This document shows positions 1 to 7,297 of a stretch of 18,033 nucleotides of DNA, in pieces. The stretch comes from an uncultured Hippea sp. GTDB taxonomy: Bacteria; Campylobacterota_A; Desulfurellia; JAADFJ01. Location: positions 1 through 18,033 of the forward strand of contig CAJVZA010000038.1 of assembly GCA_913009315.1 (NCBI GenBank). The letters run 5' to 3'. The notes beneath the pieces were generated by a model. That model made no database searches, was not told the origin of the DNA, and saw nothing but the letters and a program-made list of their open reading frames with translations. Positions within the stretch are counted from its first letter, which is position 1. Every line of letters starts with the position of its first letter. The position numbers and the translations under genes were made by a program.

Positions 1-39
1 ATAGTAGAATTAAAGGACGAAGAAATAAGAGAAATATAA
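1..39 (+). CDS. C-terminal end of an unknown protein (5' cut by window edge)
   Basis: Frame 1 reads I-V-E-L-K-D-E-E-I-R-E-I and then stops at 37-39. The charged helical ending is typical of a protein C-terminus, and a new ATG follows 6 nt later at 46, as in an operon. Only 12 residues are visible, so the protein cannot be identified and the reading could be chance. Confidence 0.3.
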   Translation: MVELKDEEIREI

Positions 40-45
40 ACAGAA

Positions 46-213
46 ATGAATAAAAACGCCCTACAACAAAAGCTATATGTAATGCAGGTAAAGTGCTAAC
101 ATTGAGGTTTATAGCATTAAATAAACAGTGTAATAAATTGAAAATGAAGTGCTTAAAAATGCCCAACGCCTCATATACTCACCGCACGTTGAGGAAAAAT
201 AGGGGTCGCGTCG
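46..213 (+). pseudogene. Possible decayed NusG/LoaP-like gene remnant
   Basis: An ATG at 46 opens a 17-codon frame ending in Q-K-L-Y-V-M-Q-V-K-C before a stop at 97-99. The segment K-L-Y-V-M-Q-V-K resembles the first beta strand of NusG-family specialised antiterminators (LoaP/UpxY type, which begin with a pattern like LYVIQVKTG). Shifting frame gives A-N-I-E-V-Y-S-I-K. Farther on, about 160-213 in a third frame, M-P-N-A-S-Y-T-H-R-T-L-R-K-N-R-G faintly recalls the arginine-rich stretch of the same family. Several stops and frameshifts would be needed, so this would be a dead gene. It is followed at once by repeat-like DNA. The identification rests on short matches from memory and is weak. Confidence 0.25.
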
Positions 214-242
214 CAAGAGGCTGTTGAAAAACTCCTATTTGT

Positions 243-520
243 TATCGTAAGCACCAAAAAGTACGTGATGATCCTTTTATTGTCAGTATTTTTTGAGATT
301 GCCGCGCTTCGCTCGCAATGACTTTTTCCTTCTGTCACTGCGAGGCCGAAGGCCGCGGCAGTCTCATTAGATTGCTTCGCTGCGCTCGCAATGACGGGGG
401 AATTTGCAATGGCCTCTATTTTTCGTCACTGCGAGGAATGAAACGACGCGGCAGTACAGTCAGAACCGAGAATAAGAAGCCTCATATATCAGCGAATCAC
501 TATCGTAAAAGCTCCAAAAA
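243..520. repeat. Direct repeat pair flanking the REP cluster
   Basis: TATCGTAAGCACCAAAAA at 243-260 and TATCGTAAAAGCTCCAAAAA at 501-520 are near-identical direct repeats about 258 nt apart, on either side of the palindrome cluster. A sequence gaggctgttgaaaaactc sits just left of the first copy; GCTGTTGAAAAA-like ends occur at some insertion sequences. The arrangement fits a small non-autonomous element or a repeat split by insertion of the REP cluster. No transposase is present. Confidence 0.35.
295..456. repeat. Cluster of REP-like GC-rich palindromic repeats
   Basis: Four copies of one GC-rich motif lie in alternating orientation: 295-322 (gattgccgcgcttcgctcgc, continuing caatgac), 334-365 (gtcactgcgaggccgaaggc, continuing cgcggcagtctc), 369-395 (agattgcttcgctgcgctcg, continuing caatgac) and 425-456 (gtcactgcgaggaatgaaac, continuing gacgcggcagtac). 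Copies 2 and 3 face each other and would fold into a long imperfect hairpin, as in BIME/REP elements. The motif of the type TCATTGCGAGCGAAGCGAAGC is a dispersed intergenic repeat seen in many bacterial genomes. The copies stand out from AT-rich surroundings and contain no gene. Confidence 0.75.
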
Positions 521-658
521 AAATATTCGAGAGCATTTTTGACGAAGATGGGATAATATAATTACAGTCTTTTTCGCAGCGTAAAAGTCAAAGCGGAAAA
601 CAAGCAAGATTGCGGCAGGTATTTCTTATAACTATAACCTAAGCAAGGAAATAAAAGT

Positions 659-707
659 TTTGATCTTTCAAAGCGTAAAGGAAAATATCCGGAAAACGAA
701 GATCAAA
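659..707. terminator. Inverted repeat downstream of the U32 gene, possible weak terminator
   Basis: TTTGATCTT (659-667) and AAGATCAAA (699-707) are perfect 9-nt inverted arms around a 31-nt loop. They lie 65-113 nt past the stop of the minus-strand operon. On the minus strand the second arm is followed by ACTTTTATTT, a loose T-rich run. The arms are AT-rich and the loop is long, so terminator activity is uncertain. Confidence 0.3.
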
Positions 708-771
708 TATAAAAGATTTAAGGTATGCAGCAAAATCGGACATCCGAAAACAGATTGGCGCACAAGACAAG

Positions 772-2943
772 TCATTCAATAGAAATATTCCAGTTGAAAA
801 CATATGAATCCTGTATTGTTTTATCTTCATAATAAGACTTTATCACATTTTTAGCTTTGGCAGTCGACAGCGTCCTAAGATCAAGCATAAAATTACGGTA
901 TCCCAATTTTTCAAGCTCTTTTCTATGTCCTATCCAGCTGAATGGTTTCGACGGCCTCACAAAGGTCAGGGGGTTATTTTTAAGTTCAAACTCTTCATCT
1001 CTGCTGCTTTTGACCGAAGCTACCTTTTGTATTACTCTTGAGGTAAAAAGATCAGGTTTTCCGTACAGATAGATCAAGGCTTTATCCGTATCTATTTTCT
1101 CGGAAATTCTTTTTAAATCATCATGGCTTGATTCAATAAACAATGTTACAAGATCAAAATAATCTGTCAGAAAATTGAAGCTTATGTGATTATAAGCATA
1201 AACAGCATATCCGGCTATTTTATATTTCGCGTCCTTTAATGGCGCCAGCCACGAAAGATCGGTAACATAAGCAGTTTTAATAAATTTTGGAATATTCTTG
1301 ATTTGATTCTCAAATAAAACGGGAGACTTGGGCATAAATATAATATTGTTCCTCCTGTTTAACGCAGCAGCTGAAGAGATAACGGATTCCTTATGTTTTA
1401 AGAATGACAAAAGCATCGAATCATCGGTCAAAATAAATAGCTTGCCAAGTAAAACCGCTCTTTTTTTCTGCAATTTTTTTTCATCAAAAGTAATCTTTTT
1501 TCGATCTAATATCCGTGCAAGCAGATCTCGCCTTATTTTATTGAGTACAGACGGCCTGATGAACACATTTTCCAATCCGCTCAGTTTGATGCTATTTAAC
1601 TGATAACCGCTGCTGCCCAGTCTGCCCAAATATTTGTGAAGAAACTCTTTTATACTGTTTTCTGAAGGTTCAATATCAACACGATATATGGAATCGATGT
1701 CATATAAAGGTAGTTTTATATTTATAGCATCATTATTAATTTCAATTTCTAAATCTATCGGTTTACAGACTTTAATATCTTTGAAAAGGGCATTCGAAAT
1801 AGATTCAAATTCCGTTGATCTGATAGATGAGTTCAAAAAAACGGGCATTCCTTTCCGCAGTTTTGATATACTATCGCGCTTAATGCTTATATAACCGTTA
1901 TGCACCTTGCCGGACCACCATCTGAATGTTACGTTCTTGTTCCCTCCGTCAATGGAAATTCTCAACCTGTCTCCGTTTTTAACTTCTCCATCAATTTTCA
2001 GGGAAGAATTTTTTATGTTTATATCGGAAATATAGCCGATTTTTCGCCCCACAAAACTTGTACCGTTATCTATGATATTTTTACTCCCTTTTTCGAGGAA
2101 AAGCCTCGTTGTGGAGCTTCTGTGGCCGATAAATCTGTCAAAATAGTCTTTTGCCGGATTAAAATCTCCGTTCTTAATATCATCAAGAGCATTCCTGTAG
2201 CCCATCGTAACTTCAAATATTGCTTCAGACGATTTCATCCTTCCTTCTATTTTAATACAATCGATGCCTGTATCGACAATTTTATCCAATATTTTGATTG
2301 TCATAAGATCACTCATAGAAAAAATAGATCCGCTTTTGCGTCCTGCCCGAAAATTTCTCCTGCATACCTGAGTGCACAGTCCCCTATTGGCAGATTTGCC
2401 TCCAAGAAACGATGAGAAAAAACAGAGCCCGCTTATCGAATAACAGAGCGCTCCATCTACAAAAAGTTCCAAATCGATATCAGTCGCCTTTCTTATACCG
2501 ACGATTTCGTCGTATTCTAACTGCCGTTCCAGAATAACTCTGTCAATTCCTATCTGCTTAAAAATTTCTGCCTCATAGCTATTGGAAATATGCATCTGAG
2601 TTGAAGCATGAAGCGGAACGTTAATCCTGTTTTTTAATGCCATAAAAAGCGGATCTGCAAATATTATCGCATCTGTCCGGCAGTCCTGCAATTCGGCTAC
2701 GCTATTTACAAGTTCATCTATTTCCGATTCTTTAATTATTGTATTGATTGCGGCGTAAACCTTCTTACCGCGAATATGTGCAAATTTAACAGCTTTTTTG
2801 AAATCATCTATAGTAAAATTTTCGGCTCTGTTGCGAGCTGAGAATTTTTTTAACCCGATATATACAGCATCCGCTCCAGCCTCAATTGCGCTATAAAAAG
2901 AAGCAACATTACCCGCCGGAGCAAGCAGTTCAGGCAGTTTCAC
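772..2943 (-). CDS. U32-family protein, RlhA-like (probable rRNA cytidine hydroxylase)
   Basis: A 723-residue protein with an N-terminal U32 core (about 1-290, beginning [12 protein letters not shown]) and a DUF3656-like module (about 395-485, ending in [12 protein letters not shown]). The C-terminal 230 residues are unassigned. This domain order matches E. coli RlhA, which makes 5-hydroxycytidine in 23S rRNA; old annotations call such proteins peptidases. Cysteines 167, 174, 190 and 229 reproduce the spacing (7, about 17, 39) of the four [4Fe-4S] ligands known in UbiU and related U32 proteins, so an Fe-S cluster and a hydroxylase role are likely. The start is GTG at 2943, overlapping the rlpA stop as GTGA, so translation is coupled. 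It is the last gene of the operon. The exact substrate is inferred; another tRNA or rRNA hydroxylation is possible. Confidence 0.88.
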   Translation of the reverse strand: MKLPELLAPAGNVASFYSAIEAGADAVYIGLKKFSARNRAENFTIDDFKKAVKFAHIRGKKVYAAINTIIKESEIDELVNSVAELQDCRTDAIIFADPLFMALKNRINVPLHASTQMHISNSYEAEIFKQIGIDRVILERQLEYDEIVGIRKATDIDLELFVDGALCYSISGLCFFSSFLGGKSANRGLCTQVCRRNFRAGRKSGSIFSMSDLMTIKILDKIVDTGIDCIKIEGRMKSSEAIFEVTMGYRNALDDIKNGDFNPAKDYFDRFIGHRSSTTRLFLEKGSKNIIDNGTSFVGRKIGYISDINIKNSSLKIDGEVKNGDRLRISIDGGNKNVTFRWWSGKVHNGYISIKRDSISKLRKGMPVFLNSSIRSTEFESISNALFKDIKVCKPIDLEIEINNDAINIKLPLYDIDSIYRVDIEPSENSIKEFLHKYLGRLGSSGYQLNSIKLSGLENVFIRPSVLNKIRRDLLARILDRKKITFDEKKLQKKRAVLLGKLFILTDDSMLLSFLKHKESVISSAAALNRRNNIIFMPKSPVLFENQIKNIPKFIKTAYVTDLSWLAPLKDAKYKIAGYAVYAYNHISFNFLTDYFDLVTLFIESSHDDLKRISEKIDTDKALIYLYGKPDLFTSRVIQKVASVKSSRDEEFELKNNPLTFVRPSKPFSWIGHRKELEKLGYRNFMLDLRTLSTAKAKNVIKSYYEDKTIQDSYVFNWNISIE

Positions 2944-3578
2944 TTTACTGTAAGAAAAGAAGAAAATCCCAGATTCAACAATATTTTTCTGGTAGCATTG
3001 CTCTGTGCCGGTGTAGCAAAATCTCCGACAAACACCTTATAAAGAAGCAATCCCGATTGACGTACCTTTCTTATCGAAAGAGAATAAAACGAAGGATCCA
3101 GCCTGTCTTTTAAGCGCACTGCATTGCTCCTGACAACGAATGCTCCCACCTGAAGTGTAAATCTTTCAACCTTTCCGTAGTTGCCGCCTATAATTGTGAT
3201 AACAACCGGAGCCGTTCCGGTTCTGACAATTCCAATATCTTTTGCCGCTTTATAGGATAGATCAATAATTCTTCCTTTTACAAACGGGCCTCTATCGTTA
3301 ATTCTGACCACTGTTGTTTTGCCGTTGTTGAGATTTTTCACTCTTACAACTGTTCCCAAAGGCAATGTTTTGTTAGCAGCCGTACTTGCATACATATTAT
3401 AAATTTCGCCGCTGGCAGTAGGTTTACCATCAAAATCGGACCCATACCATGATGCAATGCCTCGCTCTTGATATCCATCATAATAATAGCCCGCAGGCGG
3501 CGTAACGGTATATTTTCTATGATGACGAAAAACTGAGGAAACAGGGCTGCCGACACATCCGGCCAACAAAAATAACAT
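2940..3578 (-). CDS. rlpA: RlpA-type septal lipoprotein (DPBB plus SPOR)
   Basis: The product has a double-psi beta-barrel (about 40-130, with G-I-A-S-W-Y-G and I-N-D-R-G-P-F) and a C-terminal SPOR domain (about 139-212, F-T-L-Q-V-G-A-F). This is RlpA, an outer-membrane lipoprotein that binds denuded glycan at the septum and in some species is a lytic transglycosylase. The lipobox L-L-A-G-C sits at residues 4-8 from the ATG at 3578, too early for a signal peptide with its own positive n-region. The frame stays open upstream to 3638 and encodes [14 protein letters not shown] before that Met, but has no ATG, GTG or TTG there. The likely true start is ATA at 3620-3618, 8 nt after GGAG and overlapping the plsC stop as ATAA. 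The usual active-site-region His of A-A-H-K-T-L-P is Asn (residue 69), while Asp95 is kept, so catalytic activity is uncertain. Confidence 0.88.
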   Translation of the reverse strand: MLFLLAGCVGSPVSSVFRHHRKYTVTPPAGYYYDGYQERGIASWYGSDFDGKPTASGEIYNMYASTAANKTLPLGTVVRVKNLNNGKTTVVRINDRGPFVKGRIIDLSYKAAKDIGIVRTGTAPVVITIIGGNYGKVERFTLQVGAFVVRSNAVRLKDRLDPSFYSLSIRKVRQSGLLLYKVFVGDFATPAQSNATRKILLNLGFSSFLTVK

Positions 3579-3616
3579 CGCAGCTAAAAGGATAAACTTA
3601 GTTGAACCTAATCTGC

Positions 3617-4246
3617 TTATTTCAAAATCTCCACTATTCTATTTTTTATATCATCGCTGTAATCCATCGGTTCATATATTATAACATTTATTTTGCCGGG
3701 ATGGAAGGTAAATGATTTCGGACTCAGAATATCGGCACTTCCCTCAATTCTGACCGGAAGAATCTTTACTTTACTTTTTTTTGCAATCAAAAAACTACCT
3801 TCCTTAAAATCTGAGCCTTTTCTTGTTCCCTCAGGAAATATTACAAAATTTTTGCCGTTTTTTGTCTCTTTTATAATTCTTAAAATACTGGAGGCTTTGC
3901 TTCTTGTATCTGTTCTGTCAACCGAAACAGACCCCAGTTTTTTCATTGCAGATGAAAGAAACGGTATCAAAAAGAGCGATTTTTTGACAAGCCATGACAG
4001 TTTGACAGGCAGAGCTGCCAACAGTGCAGGTATATCAATAAAAGAAGAATGGTTAGCCACAATTATGTAGTTCTCTTCTCCTTTGATCGTACCCTTAACC
4101 GACAATGCGGCACCACTAAAAAAAAGAAGTGCCTTGCCCCATAAGATCGCAAACCGATACGATCCTGTAGTTGCCACCAAAGAACCGAACAGAATCGTTG
4201 AGACTGCAATAAAAAACCATCTAAAAACAGATATTAGCGTTGCCAT
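3617..4246 (-). CDS. plsC: Lysophospholipid acyltransferase, PlsC family
   Basis: A 209-residue membrane-associated acyltransferase. The catalytic N-H-S-S-F-I-D (His66 and Asp71, the HX4D motif), F-P-E-G-T-R (137-142) and F-K-E-G-S are all present, along with a hydrophobic N-terminal segment (about 5-45). PlsC transfers an acyl chain to 1-acylglycerol-3-phosphate to give phosphatidic acid at the inner membrane; the family also contains other lysophospholipid acyltransferases. The length is short but normal for the compact bacterial form. ATG at 4246 lies 30 nt after the phosphatase stop without a strong Shine-Dalgarno. Its stop overlaps the likely ATA start of rlpA. The donor (acyl-ACP or acyl-CoA) cannot be read from the sequence. 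Confidence 0.9.
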   Translation of the reverse strand: MATLISVFRWFFIAVSTILFGSLVATTGSYRFAILWGKALLFFSGAALSVKGTIKGEENYIIVANHSSFIDIPALLAALPVKLSWLVKKSLFLIPFLSSAMKKLGSVSVDRTDTRSKASSILRIIKETKNGKNFVIFPEGTRKGSDFKEGSFLIAKKSKVKILPVRIEGSADILSPKSFTFHPGKINVIIYEPMDYSDDIKNRIVEILK

Positions 4247-4276
4247 TGTAAAATGGATTTCTTATTCATATCATTA

Positions 4277-4894
4277 TCAGTTTTCATAAATTTCCGTATT
4301 ATTTTCTTCTATCAATGAAAATTGCTCTTTTTTGCATACAATTATGTTTACACACCCATAGTCTTGATCAATTCTTATTGCATCTTTTAAGGAAACATCC
4401 TTTATAAAAGAAAGTATAATTCTGTTTGTTCCGCCATGTGCAACAATTGCTATATATTTTTTTTCTGAAGATAATATTGCGAAAAAAGCTTTCATAACTC
4501 TTTTCTGCTGATCTGCAAAACTCTCACCGCCTGCAGGCCTGAAATGTACCGGGTTATCGATAAACTGTTTTGCTTCATTTGGATATAAGCTTGCTATCTT
4601 ATGCCAGATCTTTAATTCGAAAATTCCCATATTTCTTTCTCTTAGCTCTTTCATAAAAACCACAGGAGCATCGGAAAATCTGGATACGAAATACGCTCCT
4701 GCTTTCGCTCTTATAAGATCACTTGAAAAAATAATATCCGGTCTGTAATTTTTCGCTAAAAATTTGCCGATTTTCAAAAATTGCTTTGCGCCGCTTGAGG
4801 TTATACCGACGTCATGAGATCCATTATACACATGCTCCGCGAAATTGGCCACCTGAGGATGCCGGAGAAGAATAATAGTCTTGTCAAACTGCAT
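4277..4894 (-). CDS. Histidine phosphatase family protein (CobC/PhoE-like)
   Basis: A 205-residue branch-1 histidine phosphatase. It has the phosphoacceptor motif L-L-R-H-P (Arg11, His12; Pro replaces the usual Gly of RHG), S-S-D-L-I-R-A (Arg62), the acid E-L-R-E-R-N (83-88), G-G-E-S-F and V-A-H-G-G (His153). All catalytic residues are there, so it should be active on a small phosphorylated metabolite. RHP/RHT variants followed by V-A occur in alpha-ribazole phosphatase (CobC)-like members, but no cobalamin gene is nearby, so the substrate is open. Start ATG at 4894 overlaps the rny stop by one base (TAATG), showing translational coupling. Confidence 0.88.
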   Translation of the reverse strand: MQFDKTIILLRHPQVANFAEHVYNGSHDVGITSSGAKQFLKIGKFLAKNYRPDIIFSSDLIRAKAGAYFVSRFSDAPVVFMKELRERNMGIFELKIWHKIASLYPNEAKQFIDNPVHFRPAGGESFADQQKRVMKAFFAILSSEKKYIAIVAHGGTNRIILSFIKDVSLKDAIRIDQDYGCVNIIVCKKEQFSLIEENNTEIYEN

Positions 4895-6447
4895 TATGCA
4901 GCAATTTCGGTTGCCCTTATCTCTCTTATGGCAGTAACCTTCACTTCTCCCGGATAAGTTACCTTATTTTTAATTTCAGAGGCAATCTCTTTTGCCAAAA
5001 GATAAGTTTCATCATCATTTATGTTCTCCGGGTTTACAATCACTCTCACCTCTCTTCCGGCCTGAATTGCATAGCATTCTTTAACATTCGGAAAACCTTT
5101 TGCAACCGTTTCAAGTTCGGATATTCTTTTGATATAGTTCGCCAAAAGCTCACTTCTTGCGCCGGGTCTTGCTGCCGATAATGTATCGGCTGCACTTACA
5201 AGTACCGATTCAGGGCAGGAGGGAGCTATTCCGCCATGATGTGAAAGTATGGCATTTACAACCTCTTCCGGTTCATTGTATCGCCTTGCAACATCTGCTC
5301 CAAGTTCAGGATGGCTGCCTTCGGCTTCCTGATCCAGCGCTTTTCCGATATCATGCAGCAGACCCATTCGTTTGGCAAGTTTAGTTCTCAGTCCCAATTC
5401 GCTCGCCATAATACCTGCCGTATATGCAACCTCAACCGAATGCGCCAGAATATTCTGTGTATAGCTTGTCCTGAATTTCAATTTCGCAAGAAGACGAACA
5501 ATATTGGGATTTATGTTGCCGATATTAAGCTCAAAGAGAATCTTCTTTGTATCACTCATAGCTTCTTCATCAAGTTCATACTTAACCTTTTTTACTGTAG
5601 CTTCAATCTTAACGGGATGTATTCGTCCGTCGACTATAAGCCGTTCAAGCGCCACCTGAGCTATTTTACGTCTGTAGGTATTAAAACTGGACAATACGAC
5701 AACTTCCGGTGTATCATCTACAATCACATCAACACCTGTCACATTTTCGAACGATCGTATATTTCTTCCTTCACGTCCTATTATTCTTCCTTTCATATCA
5801 TCACTCGGTATGCTTACTGTCGATGAAACCTTTTCATTTATAAAGCTGTTTGATATTCTATCACATGTTAACGCCAGAATCTTCGAGCTCTTCTCTTTGG
5901 CAGTCTCCAAAGTCTCTTCCTCTATTTTACGCAAGATTTCAACCGATTCTCTCATGGCAGACTCCTTCACAGATTCAATCAACTGTTGTTTTGCCTCCCT
6001 GCTGCTCATATTGGCCACTTTCTCAAGCTGATTTAGTATATCCTGCTTTTTATTCAGCATCTCCTTTTCTTTGATATCCATACTTTTCTGCCTATCATTG
6101 ATGTCCGACTCTCTTTTATAGAGTTCCGACTCTTTCGAATGCAGTGATTTTTCCTTTTTATCAAGCAGATCTTCTCTATAATTTATACGCTTAAGCGCTC
6201 GCTTGGTTTCCTCTCGCTTTTCCTTAACTTCATTGTTGACTTCAAGTATCATTTGAGCCACTCTTTTGTTAGCCTCAGATTCTACTTTTGCCCTTAATAT
6301 TTCTGCATCTCTTTTTGCATCTTCAATAATCTTTCGTGAGGATTCCATACTTTTCATATAGCCTTTTTTTACAAATACCGAGTAAAAAATATACAGAATA
6401 ATCGCACCTAACAAAAACCCCAATATAAACATTAATGTACTATCCAT
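4894..6447 (-). CDS. rny: Ribonuclease Y
   Basis: A 517-residue protein with the full RNase Y architecture at normal length (about 520). It has an N-terminal membrane helix (about 5-27), a long charged coiled coil (about 35-190), a KH RNA-binding domain (about 205-270, G-R-E-G-R-N at 224-229) and an HD hydrolase domain with H336 and the pair H365-D366 in L-L-H-D-I-G-K-A, plus S-H-H-G-G (402-406). RNase Y is a membrane-anchored endoribonuclease that starts mRNA decay. Start ATG at 6447 has an excellent Shine-Dalgarno (AAAGGAGA, 6-nt spacing) inside the end of the upstream cyclo-ligase gene, with an 8-nt overlap. Finding it directly after 5-formyltetrahydrofolate cyclo-ligase is common in deltaproteobacteria-like genomes. 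Confidence 0.96.
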   Translation of the reverse strand: MDSTLMFILGFLLGAIILYIFYSVFVKKGYMKSMESSRKIIEDAKRDAEILRAKVESEANKRVAQMILEVNNEVKEKREETKRALKRINYREDLLDKKEKSLHSKESELYKRESDINDRQKSMDIKEKEMLNKKQDILNQLEKVANMSSREAKQQLIESVKESAMRESVEILRKIEEETLETAKEKSSKILALTCDRISNSFINEKVSSTVSIPSDDMKGRIIGREGRNIRSFENVTGVDVIVDDTPEVVVLSSFNTYRRKIAQVALERLIVDGRIHPVKIEATVKKVKYELDEEAMSDTKKILFELNIGNINPNIVRLLAKLKFRTSYTQNILAHSVEVAYTAGIMASELGLRTKLAKRMGLLHDIGKALDQEAEGSHPELGADVARRYNEPEEVVNAILSHHGGIAPSCPESVLVSAADTLSAARPGARSELLANYIKRISELETVAKGFPNVKECYAIQAGREVRVIVNPENINDDETYLLAKEIASEIKNKVTYPGEVKVTAIREIRATEIAA

Positions 6448-7012
6448 TGTTTTCTCCTTTATTAAAATCGTTACATCTAATTATTTCTCTTTCTGTTACA
6501 ATAAAATCGACAGGAATATCAAAGCTGTCTGCATAAATCTGCTTGATTATCTGAAATGAAAAGGCGGGAGCAACCAGAACCGATTTGGTTTCGGCAAAAA
6601 AACGATCATAAAAACCTCCGCCGTAGCCGATTCGCCGACCGGATTTGACGAATGCAATTCCGGGAACCAATATGATATCGATATCGGAAGCCGGTTCACT
6701 GTCTGCAGGCTCAGGTATCCCTTTATAACCTGCAGCGAGACAGTCCAAATCATCGACTTTTACAGGCTTTATATTTTGGTTTACTACCTTAGGCAGGATC
6801 AGGACACCTGTTTCCAATATATGATAAAGCAAAGGTGTTATATAGACTTCATTATTTACGGGGACGAACCCCATAACTCTTTTATATCCTGTCAAAAATC
6901 TGTCTTGCAAATGATGACAAACTTTCTCACTTAAGCTATGATAAACTTCTTCGGACAGATTTTTTCTTCTGTTTAAAACAGAGTGTCTTATACTTTTTTT
7001 ATCTTTTTTCAC
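6440..7012 (-). CDS. 5-formyltetrahydrofolate cyclo-ligase
   Basis: The enzyme converts 5-formyl-THF to 5,10-methenyl-THF using ATP. The diagnostic G-Y-G-G-G-F-Y-D-R motif is near the C-terminus, with the basic N-terminus K-K-S-I-R-H-S-V-L-N-R-R and V-P-V-N-N-E-V (substrate region). I chose GTG at 7012 (190 residues): AGGA lies 5 nt before it and the protein then begins V-K-K-D-K-K-S-I-R, as in the family. An in-frame TTG at 7036 would add eight residues but has no ribosome site. The stop overlaps rny by 8 nt. The gene lies immediately downstream of a candidate 6S-like RNA, the classic ssrS-ygfA/fau linkage, and its leader contains a perfect 12-nt inverted repeat. Confidence 0.92.
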   Translation of the reverse strand: MKKDKKSIRHSVLNRRKNLSEEVYHSLSEKVCHHLQDRFLTGYKRVMGFVPVNNEVYITPLLYHILETGVLILPKVVNQNIKPVKVDDLDCLAAGYKGIPEPADSEPASDIDIILVPGIAFVKSGRRIGYGGGFYDRFFAETKSVLVAPAFSFQIIKQIYADSFDIPVDFIVTEREIIRCNDFNKGENNG

Positions 7013-7026
7013 TATCTTCCTGTCAC

Positions 7027-7124
7027 AAGTAAGCAACAGGGTTCAAGCGGTTTTTTTAGCTTCAGTGTTTATCTAACCATTATATAAATCTTATATAAGC
7101 TATATATTTTTGTGTTGCTTACTT
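7027..7124 (-). promoter_or_regulatory. Perfect 12-nt inverted repeat in the cyclo-ligase leader
   Basis: On the minus strand AAGTAAGCAACA (7124-7113) and TGTTGCTTACTT (7038-7027) are exact inverted copies separated by 74 nt. The second arm ends just before the GTGACAGGAAGATAGTG that carries the ribosome site and start codon of the cyclo-ligase gene. The loop is AT-rich and contains a 10-bp palindrome CTTATATAAG (7090-7099) and a TATAAT (7084-7079) with no clear -35. In RNA this would form a leader hairpin close to the ribosome site. In DNA it could be an operator. The arms are seen directly; the function is inferred. Confidence 0.5.
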
Positions 7125-7125
7125 C

Positions 7126-7267
7126 ATTGATCCGCCCAGCCGTGTAGACTGTCTCCATGAACCCGCTATATGCAGGAAACAGCTCCCTTGCAAACTTGTC
7201 ACAATTTGGCCGTCAAATTACAGGTGTTGGTACAGGAAACAAACATCCATCACCAACTGGGCAGACC
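7126..7267 (-). ncRNA. ssrS: Candidate 6S-like regulatory RNA
   Basis: The gap between the glutamate-synthase GXGXG gene and the cyclo-ligase gene encodes a well-bounded structured RNA. The 5' strand GGTCTGCCCAG region (7267-7257) pairs with CTGGGCGGATC (7139-7129) in an 11-bp helix including G-U pairs, closing a roughly 140-nt RNA. Inside are an exact AATTTG/CAAATT hairpin, a GTTGGT/ACCAAC helix, and CTGTTTCC (about 7182-7175) pairing with GGAGACAG (7156-7149). A sigma70-like promoter lies just upstream. 6S RNA sequesters RNA polymerase by imitating an open promoter: a rod with a closing stem, a central bubble and a terminal stem. It is usually encoded directly upstream of 5-formyltetrahydrofolate cyclo-ligase. 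Identity rests on context and the closing stem, since sequence conservation is low. The length is on the short side for 6S. Another leader RNA is possible. Confidence 0.5.
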
Positions 7268-7269
7268 TC

Positions 7270-7297
7270 TATATATATTAGTGCAAAAATCCGTCAA
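7270..7297 (-). promoter_or_regulatory. Sigma70-like promoter for the small RNA
   Basis: On the minus strand TTGACG (7297-7292) and TATATA (7275-7270) are 16 nt apart, with the 18-nt alternative TATAGA overlapping. The predicted start, near 7263-7266, falls on the 5' strand of the closing helix of the candidate RNA. The -35 lies inside the last codons of the GXGXG gene, so the RNA could be made independently of the glt operon. Confidence 0.5.

Larger units (their letters stand above)
40..771. other. Gene-poor stretch with repeats
   Basis: No convincing intact gene lies between the partial end at 39 and the stop of the U32 gene at 772. The stretch contains the possible NusG-like remnant, a pair of near-identical TATCGTAAGCACCAAAAA-type sequences (243-260 and 501-520), the REP-like palindromes (295-456) and an inverted repeat near 659-707. 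Open frames crossing 318-542 are made of repeat sequence and are rejected as genes. Confidence 0.7.

Noticed and set aside
243-520. The repeats as a CRISPR array.
   Set aside because: The units alternate in orientation, vary in length and lack regular spacers; no cas gene is present.
318-542. A 74-codon plus-strand open frame.
   Set aside because: It runs straight through the REP-like palindromes and their flanks; the predicted protein is a translation of repeat DNA with no family signature.
1900-2415. A 171-codon frame antisense to the U32 gene.
   Set aside because: It lies wholly inside a well-supported gene on the other strand and shows no domain or ribosome site.
5311-5826. A 171-codon frame antisense to ribonuclease Y.
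   Set aside because: It is a shadow of the conserved HD and KH coding region, with no recognisable motifs.
7013-7036. TTG at 7036 as start of the cyclo-ligase.
   Set aside because: There is no ribosome site before it and it falls inside the inverted-repeat arm; GTG at 7012 has AGGA at good spacing and gives the usual N-terminus.
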